The notes under the pieces were generated by a model, which had not been told where the DNA came from, searched no databases, and saw only the letters and a list, made by a program, of their open reading frames with translations. Positions 54,314 to 63,351 of a stretch of 64,000 nt of DNA are shown here, one piece after another. The position numbers and the translations under genes are program-made. The stretch is from Mesorhizobium sp. GbtcB19 (GTDB taxonomy: Bacteria > Pseudomonadota > Alphaproteobacteria > Rhizobiales > Rhizobiaceae): NCBI RefSeq assembly GCF_019091085.1, contig NZ_JAGXJY010000003.1, positions 124,001 through 188,000 on the forward strand. Reading direction: 5' to 3'. Numbering within the stretch: position 1 is the stretch's first letter; every line of letters begins with the position of its first letter.

Positions 54314-54787
54314 ATGGCCAAGGCGGACAAGACAGCGACAATGAGCCGGCTGCATTCGGCGGCGCGGCTGGCGCGCACGGCGCTCGCGGCGCGGCTTCTG
54401 GCGCACGGCTTCTACGCCGGCCAGGACCAGATCATGCTGGCGCTCGACCGCGAGGACGGCCAGACGCCAGGCAATCTCGCGGGCCGGCTGGGCGTGCGGC
54501 CGCCGACCATCACCAAGACCATCAACCGGCTGCAGGCTCAGGGTTTCCTGGAAAAGCGCGCCTCCTCGGCCGATGCCCGCCAGGCGCATATCTTCCTCAC
54601 CGAGAGCGGCCGCGAAACCATCCGAGCCATCGAGAAGTCGGTCAAGAAGACCGAGAAGCAGGCTCTGAAGGGTCTCGACAAGAAGGACCAGAAGGCTCTG
54701 TTCAAGCTGCTCGCCCGCATCGAGGCCAATCTGTCGAACGAAGATCTGGTCCTGATCGACGACGACGCGGAGTTGGATGAAGCGTGA
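54314..54787 (+). CDS. MarR-family transcriptional regulator
   Basis: A 157-residue MarR protein. The winged helix-turn-helix is TPGNLAGRLGVRPPTITKTI with the wing RASSADARQAHIFLTESG; the C-terminal dimerisation helices are Lys-rich (KKTEKQALKGLDKKDQKALF). The ATG at 54314 has AGAGGG at good distance; an ATG 6 bases upstream is too close to it. It is divergent from cobW (370 bases) and convergent with the AraC gene. The ligand is unknown. Confidence 0.85.
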   Translation: MAKADKTATMSRLHSAARLARTALAARLLAHGFYAGQDQIMLALDREDGQTPGNLAGRLGVRPPTITKTINRLQAQGFLEKRASSADARQAHIFLTESGRETIRAIEKSVKKTEKQALKGLDKKDQKALFKLLARIEANLSNEDLVLIDDDAELDEA

Positions 54788-54968
54788 CGCGCAGCGTCAT
54801 CGCTCAACCGCGATACGTTCCGACATAACGAGCGACGCGCAAGCGTCGTCTCGGGCGACGCACCACTCAAGCATCGGCGGCTTAGCGGAAAGGGCGACGA
54901 CGCTGCGCGTCGCGCCTGAGCGCTATCACCGGACGTCTCGCGGTTGAGCGACGACGCTAACGCGTCGC
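54785..54968. repeat. GC-rich inverted repeats between convergent regulators
   Basis: GACGCGCAGCGTCATCGCTC at the left end is mirrored, with a few mismatches, by the sequence ending GCGACGACGCTAACGCGTC at the right end. Shorter copies of GCGACGACGC/GCGTCGTCGC lie between. It overlaps the end of the AraC gene and may end transcription from both sides. Confidence 0.6.
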
Positions 54969-55838
54969 GCTTACCAGCGCCGCCCAGCGCCCTGGCGTCA
55001 CCCCGAACGCCTTCTTGAAATGCCGGTTGAAATGGCTCTGATCGCTGAAGCCGGCCGCAGCGGCGATTTCCGCCAGCGACTCTTCCTCGGCGATCATGCG
55101 CCGCGCCCTTTGCAGCCGGCGCATCAACAGGAAGCGATGCGGGCTGGTCGAATAGGTCGCGCGGAAATGCCGCGACAGCGCATAGCGGTCGAGGCCGGTA
55201 ACAGCTTCCAGCTCATCCGAGCGTACCGGCCGCTCGGCATTCTCTTCCAGATAGTCGCGGGCAAGTGCCGCGGCGCGCCACGCGGTCTTTCCAGCAGCCT
55301 TTGCCGGCTTTCCGGCATGGCGTTGAAGGTGTTGCGCCAGCTGCGCAACGAAATCGGCCACGAACAGGTCGCCGAGCTCTTCGTCGAGCGGCATCAGCGC
55401 TGAGAGCAGCGTGTCGCGCAAACGCGAGTCGCTTACCACGGCGTCGCGGACGAAAGGCAGCGGCGCGCCACCGAGGCAGTCGAGCAGCAGGGACGGTTCC
55501 AGGTAGAGGATCCTGTAGCGCAGCCCGTCTTCCGTGCCGGCGCCGCCATCATGCAATTCGTCCGGATGCAGCACGATCACCTGGCCGGGCAGGCTGTGCT
55601 GCAGCGCGCCGCGATAGTGGAAGCGCTGCACGCCGTCGAGCGTCACGCCGATGGCATAGGTGTCGTGCCGGTGCAGGTCGAAGGCGTTGCCATGAAAGCG
55701 CGCCTCGATGCGTTCGAGGCCGAGTCCGCCCGGCGCCGCAACGATGCGGTCTCCGCTTGCATCGGCGCACGAACGTTCAAGACCTCCCAGCGTCTCGCCG
55801 CCTAGACCAAGCGTCATCGCCTCATCCATGCCCGTCAT
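54957..55838 (-). CDS. AraC-family transcriptional regulator
   Basis: A 293-residue regulator with an N-terminal cupin-like sensing domain (FDLHRHDTYAIGVTLDGVQR) and two C-terminal helix-turn-helix motifs (RSDELEAVTGLDRYALSRHF and SLAEIAAAAGFSDQSHFNRH, with the conserved FGVTPGRW end). The start at 55838 has GAGAGATGG upstream; 55829 is an alternative. Only 24 bases separate it from the divergent DUF2000 gene, which is its likely target. Confidence 0.87.
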   Translation of the reverse strand: MTGMDEAMTLGLGGETLGGLERSCADASGDRIVAAPGGLGLERIEARFHGNAFDLHRHDTYAIGVTLDGVQRFHYRGALQHSLPGQVIVLHPDELHDGGAGTEDGLRYRILYLEPSLLLDCLGGAPLPFVRDAVVSDSRLRDTLLSALMPLDEELGDLFVADFVAQLAQHLQRHAGKPAKAAGKTAWRAAALARDYLEENAERPVRSDELEAVTGLDRYALSRHFRATYSTSPHRFLLMRRLQRARRMIAEEESLAEIAAAAGFSDQSHFNRHFKKAFGVTPGRWAALVSATR

Positions 55839-55862
55839 GGGCCATCTCTCGGAGTCTCCATC

Positions 55863-56273
55863 TTGGTATTCGATTCGAAAATTGCAATCGTGCTGTGGGA
55901 CGATCTGCCGGTGTGGCAGAAGCTCAACGTCACGGCGTTCCTGACCAGCGGCATCGTGGCGCAGTTCCCCGAGATCATCGGCGAGGCCTATCGCGACCGC
56001 GCCGGCAATCTCTACAACCCAATGTCCATCCAGCCGGTCATCGTCTTGTCGGCGGATGGGGCAACGCTGAGCACGATCCATCGCCGGGCGCTGGAACGCG
56101 GCATCACGACATCCGCTTATATCGAGGAAATGTTTTCGACCGGCCACGACGTCGCGAACCGCGCCGTGTTCGCCGAATTCGCCCCGGACGACGCCAAGAT
56201 CGTCGGCATCGCGCTGCGGGCTGAGAAGAAGCTGGTCGACAAGATCACCAAGGGCGCCCGCATGCATGCCTGA
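55863..56273 (+). CDS. DUF2000 family protein
   Basis: A 136-residue protein of family DUF2000 (KIAIVLWDDLPVWQKLNVTA and GIVAQFPEIIGEAY are typical). The fold is peptidyl-tRNA-hydrolase-like, but the function is unknown. It begins with TTG at 55863 (first residues MVFDSK), with CGGAG upstream; no ATG is available at the conserved N-terminus. It is divergent from the AraC regulator and probably under its control. Confidence 0.8.
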   Translation: MVFDSKIAIVLWDDLPVWQKLNVTAFLTSGIVAQFPEIIGEAYRDRAGNLYNPMSIQPVIVLSADGATLSTIHRRALERGITTSAYIEEMFSTGHDVANRAVFAEFAPDDAKIVGIALRAEKKLVDKITKGARMHA

Positions 56274-56399
56274 ACCAGGTCGAGCCCGTCGGCCCCCGAC
56301 TAAGCCTGCACAGGACGCTTGTTGGGCCAGTCGCTTTTGGCTTGCCGGCCAGCGGCGATTGCCGCAGAAGGGTTACGTCTATCTTCCTTCGGCCCGACC

Positions 56400-57341
56400 T
56401 TGACCATTTCCAAAACCAGCGACGACAGCGCAACGCCGCCCGCGGCGATGCTTTTGATGCTTTGCGTCTATGTCTGCTTCACCTTTCTCGACACCTCCAG
56501 CAAATATCTGGTGCTGGCCGGCGTTTCGGCGCTGATCGTCGCCTGGGCCCGTTTCACGGTCCACGTCCTGCTCGTCGGCGTCTTCCTGCGCGGCTGGCGC
56601 GAGCCGGTGCGCTTCCGCGCCAACAACCTGCCGGCGCATCTCTTGCGTGGCTGCCTGCTTTTCGGCTCGACCATGTTCAACATCCTTGCGCTGAAGACGC
56701 TGCAGCTGGCCGAGACCACATCGATCTATTTCTTCGGCCCGATGGTCATCACGGCGCTTGCCGGCCCACTGCTCGGCGAATGGGCCGGCTGGCGGCGCTG
56801 GCTGGCGATCCTTACCGGCTTTGTCGGCGTGCTCGTCATCACCCGGCCCGGTGTCGGTGTGTTCGGCATCGGCCATCTCTTCGCGCTCGGCTCGATGTTG
56901 TCGAACTCCTTCTACGTCATCATGACCCGACGCATGTCGTCGACCGAGACGTCCGAGAGCCTGATCCTGTTCTCGGCCTTGGCGCCGGCGGTGCTGCTCT
57001 TGCCCACGCTGCCCTTCTCGCATGCGCTGCCGCAGGACGGCTGGCACTGGGTCGTTCTGCTGATGCTGGGCGTCTTCGGCGCCGGCGGCCACTATCTGCT
57101 GGTGCAGGCCTATCGCCTCGCCACCACCACCGCACTTGCGCCTTACCCCTATTCGCAGATGGTGTGGATGATCATTTCCGGCTGGGTGATCTTCCACCAG
57201 TTCCCGGACCGCTGGACGCTGCTGGGTGCGGCCATCATCGTCGCCAGCGGTCTCTACATCATCCACCGCGAGCACCGGCTTCGTCTGCGTAATCTCGCAA
57301 CGGTGGATACAGAAGCTGAAACCCTGGCGAAAAAACTTTGA
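56400..57341 (+). CDS. EamA/DMT-family transporter
   Basis: A 313-residue drug/metabolite transporter with about ten transmembrane helices in two EamA repeats (MLLMLCVYVCFTFLDTSSKY at the start, LLGAAIIVASGLYIIHREHR at the end). It probably exports or imports a small metabolite across the inner membrane. The start is uncertain: TTG at 56400 places the first helix near residue 16; another TTG at 56319 adds 27 residues of poor quality. Confidence 0.83.
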   Translation: MTISKTSDDSATPPAAMLLMLCVYVCFTFLDTSSKYLVLAGVSALIVAWARFTVHVLLVGVFLRGWREPVRFRANNLPAHLLRGCLLFGSTMFNILALKTLQLAETTSIYFFGPMVITALAGPLLGEWAGWRRWLAILTGFVGVLVITRPGVGVFGIGHLFALGSMLSNSFYVIMTRRMSSTETSESLILFSALAPAVLLLPTLPFSHALPQDGWHWVVLLMLGVFGAGGHYLLVQAYRLATTTALAPYPYSQMVWMIISGWVIFHQFPDRWTLLGAAIIVASGLYIIHREHRLRLRNLATVDTEAETLAKKL

Positions 57342-57420
57342 ATCGCTCCTGATCGATGGCATAAGGCCGCATTTAAAAAATTTAAAGACGTGGTTCCGAG
57401 ACCCTGGGGAGCGAAGGGCA

Positions 57421-58443
57421 CTGGCACAGAAGATCAAGCTTTCGACGATCGCGGATGCGCTCGGCGTCTCCACGGCAACGGTTTCGCTGGCGCTGCGCGA
57501 CAGCCCGCTGGTGGCCGGCGCCACGCGCGAGCGTATCAAGGAACACGCCCGCGCCATCGGCTATATCTACAACCGCCGCGCCGCCTCGTTGCGCACCTCG
57601 CGCTCCGGCATCGTCGGCGTCGTCGTGCACGACATCATGAACCCGTTCTTCGCCGAGATCCTGCGCTCGATCGAAAGCGAGCTCGACCGCAGCCGCCAGA
57701 CTTTCATCCTGTCCAATCATTACGACCAGCTCGAAAAGCAGCGTACCTTCATCGACACGCTGCTGCAGCTCGGCGCCGACGGCGTCATCATGTCGCCGGC
57801 CATCGGCACGCCGGCTGAGGATATCATCATGGCCGAGGAAAACGGCCTGCCGGCGGTGCTGATCGCGCGCACCGTCGCCGGCGCCGACGTGCCGGTGTTC
57901 CGCGGCGACGACGCCTATGGCACCGCGCTTGCCACCAATCATCTGATCTCGCTCGGCCACAAGCGCATCGCCATGATCGGCGGCACCGACCAGACCTCGA
58001 CCGGCCGCGACCGCTACCAGGGCTATGTCAACGCCATGGAGGCGGCCGGGCTTGAGGTCAGGCCGTCCTGGCGCATTCCCGGTCCGCGCACCAAGCAGGC
58101 CGGTTTTGAGGCCGCGGGACAGTTTCTGGCGCTGAAGGACAAACCGACCGCCGCCTGCTGCTGGAATGATCTGGTCGCGATCGGGCTGATGAACGGCATC
58201 GCGCGCGCCGGCCTCGTGCCGGGCGTCGATATCTCGGTCACCGGCTATGACGATCTCGAGGAGGCGGCGATCGCGACGCCGGCGCTGACCACCGTCTGGA
58301 ACGGCCAGCGCGAAGTCGGCCGCCGCGCCGCCAGCGCCCTGCTCGACAAATTGAACGGGCAGGCGGTGCGACCCTCGCAGGAATTGATCAAGCCGGAGCT
58401 GCATGTGCGGCAGTCGACCGGCAAGCCGGTGGAGCGTGCATGA
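57421..58443 (+). CDS. LacI-family transcriptional regulator
   Basis: A LacI-type repressor of about 340 residues: KLSTIADALGVSTATVSLAL is the DNA-binding helix-turn-helix, followed by the hinge YNRRAASLRTSRS and a ligand domain (GVVVHDIMNPFFAEILRSIE). At the expected start there is no ATG, GTG or TTG; a CTG at 57421 directly before AQKIKL has GGGGAGCGAAGGG upstream and is the best candidate. It overlaps the following dehydrogenase gene by 4 bases, so the pair is one unit. Confidence 0.83.
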   Translation: MAQKIKLSTIADALGVSTATVSLALRDSPLVAGATRERIKEHARAIGYIYNRRAASLRTSRSGIVGVVVHDIMNPFFAEILRSIESELDRSRQTFILSNHYDQLEKQRTFIDTLLQLGADGVIMSPAIGTPAEDIIMAEENGLPAVLIARTVAGADVPVFRGDDAYGTALATNHLISLGHKRIAMIGGTDQTSTGRDRYQGYVNAMEAAGLEVRPSWRIPGPRTKQAGFEAAGQFLALKDKPTAACCWNDLVAIGLMNGIARAGLVPGVDISVTGYDDLEEAAIATPALTTVWNGQREVGRRAASALLDKLNGQAVRPSQELIKPELHVRQSTGKPVERA

Positions 58444-59423
58444 CCAAGGCTGACGAGTTGCAGACCGTCGCCGTCCTGGTGCCGGGTCATTTCAACGACC
58501 ATGCGGTCGAGCGTATCGACCGGACCTTCAAACGGGTCAGGATCGAGCGCGCCGATCCGGCACTGGTCACCGACGAGATGCGCCGCGACGTGCGCGCCAT
58601 AGCGTCCTTCGCCGGCATCGATGCGGCGATGATGGACGCTCTGCCCAACCTCGAGCTCATCGCGTCCTTCGGTGTGGGTTATGATTCGGTCGATGCCGGC
58701 CACGCGGCCAGGAAAAACATCATGGTCACCAACACGCCGGATGTTTTGACCGAGGAGGTCGCCGACACCACGATCGGCCTTTTGATCAACACCGTGCGCG
58801 AACTCTATGCCGCCGAGAAATATCTGCGCGACGGCGACTGGGTGAAGAATGGCAACTATCGCCTGAGCCGGCTTACCTTGCGCGGCCGCCGCGTCGGCAT
58901 TTTCGGCATGGGCCGCATCGGCCTTGCCGTGGCGCGCCGCCTTGAAGTGTTTGGTCTGCCTGTCGCCTATCACAACCGCCGCAAGGTCGATGGCCTCGCC
59001 TACGAATACCATTCCACGTTGAAAAGCCTCGCCGAAGCCGTCGACACGCTGGTCTGCATTGCGCCGGGCGGCGCCGCCACGGAGAAGGCGATCAATGCCG
59101 AAATCTTGTCGGCGCTGGGTTCGAACGGCGTCTTCGTCAACATCGGCCGCGGCTCGACCGTGGACGAGGCAGCCCTCGCCGCGGCTCTCGAAAGCGGAAC
59201 CATCGCCGCCGCCGGGCTCGACGTCTTTGCCGACGAACCGAACGTGCCGCAAGCGCTGCTCGGTGCGCCCAACACCTCGCTATTGCCGCATGTCGGCTCC
59301 GCCTCCGAGCATACGCGCCGCGCGATGGCGGATCTGTGCGTCGACAATCTCGTGTCTTGGTTCACCGAGCGCCGGCCGCTCACCCCGGTTCCGGAAACGG
59401 TCAATGTCAAGGCGCGCGGCTAG
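58440..59423 (+). CDS. D-2-hydroxyacid dehydrogenase
   Basis: A 327-residue NAD(P)-dependent enzyme of the glyoxylate/hydroxypyruvate reductase group. GIFGMGRIGLAVARRL is the dinucleotide-binding motif; the catalytic residues are Arg in NIGRGST, Glu in DEPNVP and His in LLPHVGSAS. It reduces a 2-keto acid such as glyoxylate or hydroxypyruvate. The start overlaps the LacI stop (ATGA). Confidence 0.88.
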   Translation: MTKADELQTVAVLVPGHFNDHAVERIDRTFKRVRIERADPALVTDEMRRDVRAIASFAGIDAAMMDALPNLELIASFGVGYDSVDAGHAARKNIMVTNTPDVLTEEVADTTIGLLINTVRELYAAEKYLRDGDWVKNGNYRLSRLTLRGRRVGIFGMGRIGLAVARRLEVFGLPVAYHNRRKVDGLAYEYHSTLKSLAEAVDTLVCIAPGGAATEKAINAEILSALGSNGVFVNIGRGSTVDEAALAAALESGTIAAAGLDVFADEPNVPQALLGAPNTSLLPHVGSASEHTRRAMADLCVDNLVSWFTERRPLTPVPETVNVKARG

Positions 59424-59542
59424 AGCACCCCAGGAAGAAACCTAAGTGTCCCCGCCACATGTGTTAATGCTTCGGTAGTGCATTAACCGCCGCTTAACGC
59501 TTTGAAATCATTTTCCATACTTGGTGAGTATGGAGAAGCGGC

Positions 59543-59935
59543 GTGAAGCTGGTTGCCGGGTTGGTTGCGTCGGTTGCGTTGTTCGGAGGCGCGCATTTCC
59601 TGTATGGCGGCGAGAGCCGAAGCCTGGCCGTCGAGACCGCTTCCTCGAGCACGTATCGATTGACCGCCAACGGCGACGAAGCGGCCTGCGCCATTCACCG
59701 TGGCGCCGAGGTCTCGGACGGTCTATCGCTGCTTTCGGTCGCGCCGAACTGCCGCAAGCTGATGCCCGGCATCGAACGCGCCAAATTCTGGCGCGAGCAG
59801 GCCGACGGGACGGTCGCCTTCAGCACGAATGGGATCGACCCGATCGTCACCTTCAGCGTCGCCGATGGCGATGGCTACGAATCCTATGCGCCGACCGCGC
59901 CGCTTCTGGCGCTGAACAACGACAGCAACAACTGA
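59543..59935 (+). CDS. Small secreted protein, AprI/Inh (Omp19)-like
   Basis: A 130-residue protein with a signal-peptide-like N-terminus (MKLVAGLVASVALFGGAHFL). The mature part has two cysteines about 23 apart (AACAIH and PNCRKL), FWREQADGTVAFSTNG and a terminal YESYAP/LLAL segment, the pattern of the Inh/Omp19 family of metalloprotease inhibitors. The GTG at 59543 is preceded by GGAGAAG. The similarity is judged by eye, so the role is tentative. Confidence 0.6.
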   Translation: MKLVAGLVASVALFGGAHFLYGGESRSLAVETASSSTYRLTANGDEAACAIHRGAEVSDGLSLLSVAPNCRKLMPGIERAKFWREQADGTVAFSTNGIDPIVTFSVADGDGYESYAPTAPLLALNNDSNN

Positions 59936-59950
59936 TTTTAAGCAGCAGGT

Positions 59951-60724
59951 CTATTCCGCCGCCGCGCGGGCGCCGGCCTTTGCCGCCGCATGCAGCCGCA
60001 CGGCGTCGCCGAATGCGCGAAAAATCTTGGCGGAATTGCTGTCCGACTTCACCCAATATTCGGGGTGCCACTGCACGCCGACCGCGAAGGCGCGGGCGTC
60101 CTTGACCGAGACCGCCTCGATCGTGCCGTCAGTGGCCAAAGCCTCGACCTGCAGTTTCGGGCCGAGCCGGTCGATCCCCTGCCGATGCAGCGAGTTGACC
60201 TTGATCTCGCCGGCGCCGAACACGCCTGCAAGGCAGGTGCCCGGCTTGATCGAGATCGTCTGGTGGATGGCGAAACGCTCGTCCTGATTGTCGCTCACCG
60301 GCGCGCGGTGATCGAGCGAGCCTTCGCGTTCCTGGATCTCGGTGCCCAGCGTGCCGCCCAGCGCCACGTTCAGCTCCTGGATGCCGCGGCAGATGGCGAG
60401 CAACGGTACGCCGCGCTCGAGCGCCCTGCGGATCAGCGGCAGCGTCGTGGCATCGCGCGCCGGATCGTAAGGACCGTTGGCCTCGCTCGGGTCGCCGTCA
60501 TAAAGCGAGGGATGCACGTTGGATTTCGAACCCGTCAGCATGACGCCGTCGACCGACGACAGCAATTCGTCGAGGTCTAGACGGTCGCCGAAGGACGGCA
60601 CCAGCAGCGGGAACACGCCGGCGCCGGCGATCGCCGCTTCCAGATATTGCTGGGGCGCGGCGTGCCAGGTGTAGTTGTCGAACTGGCGGACGTCGGACGA
60701 GACTGCGACGAGCGGTTGCTGCAT
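59951..60724 (-). CDS. Class I glutamine amidotransferase (gamma-glutamyl-GABA hydrolase type)
   Basis: A 257-residue amidotransferase of the peptidase C26 group. The nucleophile is Cys in LLAICRGIQELNVALGG and the His-Glu pair lies in VQWHPEYW. DGVMLTGSKSNVHPSLY is typical of gamma-glutamyl-gamma-aminobutyrate hydrolases. The start at 60724 (MQQPLVAVSS) has GAAGGAA upstream. It could act with the GS-like ligase at 48415 in a gamma-glutamylated amine pathway, but the genes are 10 kb apart. Confidence 0.85.
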   Translation of the reverse strand: MQQPLVAVSSDVRQFDNYTWHAAPQQYLEAAIAGAGVFPLLVPSFGDRLDLDELLSSVDGVMLTGSKSNVHPSLYDGDPSEANGPYDPARDATTLPLIRRALERGVPLLAICRGIQELNVALGGTLGTEIQEREGSLDHRAPVSDNQDERFAIHQTISIKPGTCLAGVFGAGEIKVNSLHRQGIDRLGPKLQVEALATDGTIEAVSVKDARAFAVGVQWHPEYWVKSDSNSAKIFRAFGDAVRLHAAAKAGARAAAE

Positions 60725-60932
60725 TTTGGGTTTGGATTCCTTCGAGAGCCAAGGCGTTAATCTGCCTACAAAATAGGCGATCTGAAGGCAGTTTGCCATG
60801 GCAAGTTTCGCGGCCTCGCATAGGCCAGGGCGGATGGCGTTAGACTATAGTTGCACGTTGCCCGCGATGCTGGACTCGACATCTTGCCCGTGTATTGTTT
60901 CGCGCAACCGGCCAAGGCAGCGAGGCCCATAG

Positions 60933-62075
<1,143 letters not shown>

Positions 62076-62085
62076 GCCAGGCTCC

Positions 62086-62290
62086 TCCTTCTCCCCGTCA
62101 CTATACGGGGAGAAGGTGCCCGAAGGGCGGATGAGGGGCAGCGCCGACTTCGGCGGCTGTAGGCTTGAGTGGAAGCTGAAGCCCCGAGTTCGTGTCTTGT
62201 CCATCCAGCATTGGCGCTGCCCCTCACCTGCCTGCCGGCATCCTCTCCCCGTATAGTGACGGGGAGAGGGGAGCTGTCGCCGGTGGTTTC
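62086..62290. repeat. Palindromic repeat element (CTCCCCGTATAGTGAC type), two facing units
   Basis: CCTTCTCCCCGTCACTATAC through GGATGAGGGGCAGCGCC on the left mirrors GGCGCTGCCCCTCACCTGCC through CTCCCCGTATAGTGACGGGG on the right. Unlike the copy at 52479, here the GTATAGTGAC palindromes are on the outside. It occupies the gap between the convergent TRAP binding-protein and alcohol dehydrogenase genes. Confidence 0.8.
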
Positions 62291-62314
62291 GCCAACCGTC
62301 AACGTAGCCTGCTG

Positions 62315-63343
62315 TCACCCTCGGCCCGGCACAACCAGCACCTTGACCTCGCCCGGCGCGGGTGGGTTGGCAATCACGTCCGGCGCCTCTTCCAGGCTGA
62401 CCTGCTTCGAAATCAGCCGGTCGACCTCGATCGCGCCCGAGGCGATCAGCTGCGCCGCCCGGCCATGCGTGAACGGATTGAGGAAGGATCCAAGCACCTT
62501 CAATTCGCGAAACAAAAGATCGAACGGCTCGATTTCCACCTTCATGCCTTGCGGCACCACACCGACGATGACGACCGTGCCGCCGGCCCTTGCGATGCGC
62601 ATCGACTGCTCCACCGTGTCGCGCACGCCGGCGCATTCCAACACCACGTCGACCCCGCCCGGCGCCAGGCCGTTCGGCCCGGCGACTGCCGCGATCGGGT
62701 CGCCGGCGCTGGGGTCGATCGTCGCGGTCGCGCCGAGCTCCTCGGCAAGCGCGCGGCGCGAGGCTTGCCTGGTTGACAGGATGATGGTCGCAGCACCGGC
62801 AAGCTTCGCCAGTTGCACGACGAGCAGGCCGATCACGCCGCCGCCGAGCACCGCCACCGACGCGCCCGGCCGGATCGCGGCCAAATCGACGCCGTGCAGG
62901 CAGCAGGCCAGCGGCTCGCAGAACGCGCCATGCGTCGGCTTGAGATCCTTGGGCAACCGGAACGCCTGTTTGTGCGGCATCAGCACATAGTCGGCAAACC
63001 CGCCGTCGCGGTGGATGCCGATGGCCCTGAGGTTGCTGCAGAGATTGACGCGGCCGGCATGGCAGTGGGCGCAGCGCCCGCAGGCGATGTTGGGATCGCC
63101 GGTGACGCGGTCGCCGACGGCGATGGCGGGCACCGCCTCGCCGACGGCTTCGACGATGCCGGAGAACTCATGGCCGAGCGTAACCGGCGGCGTGCAGGGG
63201 AACTCGCCGTGGAAAAGATGCCGGTCGGTGCCGCAGACGCCGCAGGCCTCGATGCGCACGAGAACGTCCTCAGGCCCGGGAACGGGTTTCGCGACCTCGC
63301 GCAGCGCGATCTTGCCTACCGCTTCCAGCCGCACGGCCTTCAT
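62315..63343 (-). CDS. Zinc-dependent medium-chain alcohol/polyol dehydrogenase
   Basis: A 342-residue MDR enzyme. It shows CGVCGTDRHLFHGEF with the catalytic-zinc Cys, GHEFSGIVEAVGEAV with the zinc His-Glu, four structural-zinc cysteines (CGRCAHCHAGRVNLC), and VAVLGGGVIGLLVVQLA for NAD binding. It resembles sorbitol/threonine dehydrogenases. It starts 8 bases after the TRAP permease stop, so the imported acid or polyol may be its substrate. Confidence 0.88.
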   Translation of the reverse strand: MKAVRLEAVGKIALREVAKPVPGPEDVLVRIEACGVCGTDRHLFHGEFPCTPPVTLGHEFSGIVEAVGEAVPAIAVGDRVTGDPNIACGRCAHCHAGRVNLCSNLRAIGIHRDGGFADYVLMPHKQAFRLPKDLKPTHGAFCEPLACCLHGVDLAAIRPGASVAVLGGGVIGLLVVQLAKLAGAATIILSTRQASRRALAEELGATATIDPSAGDPIAAVAGPNGLAPGGVDVVLECAGVRDTVEQSMRIARAGGTVVIVGVVPQGMKVEIEPFDLLFRELKVLGSFLNPFTHGRAAQLIASGAIEVDRLISKQVSLEEAPDVIANPPAPGEVKVLVVPGRG

Positions 63344-63351
63344 GGTTCACC

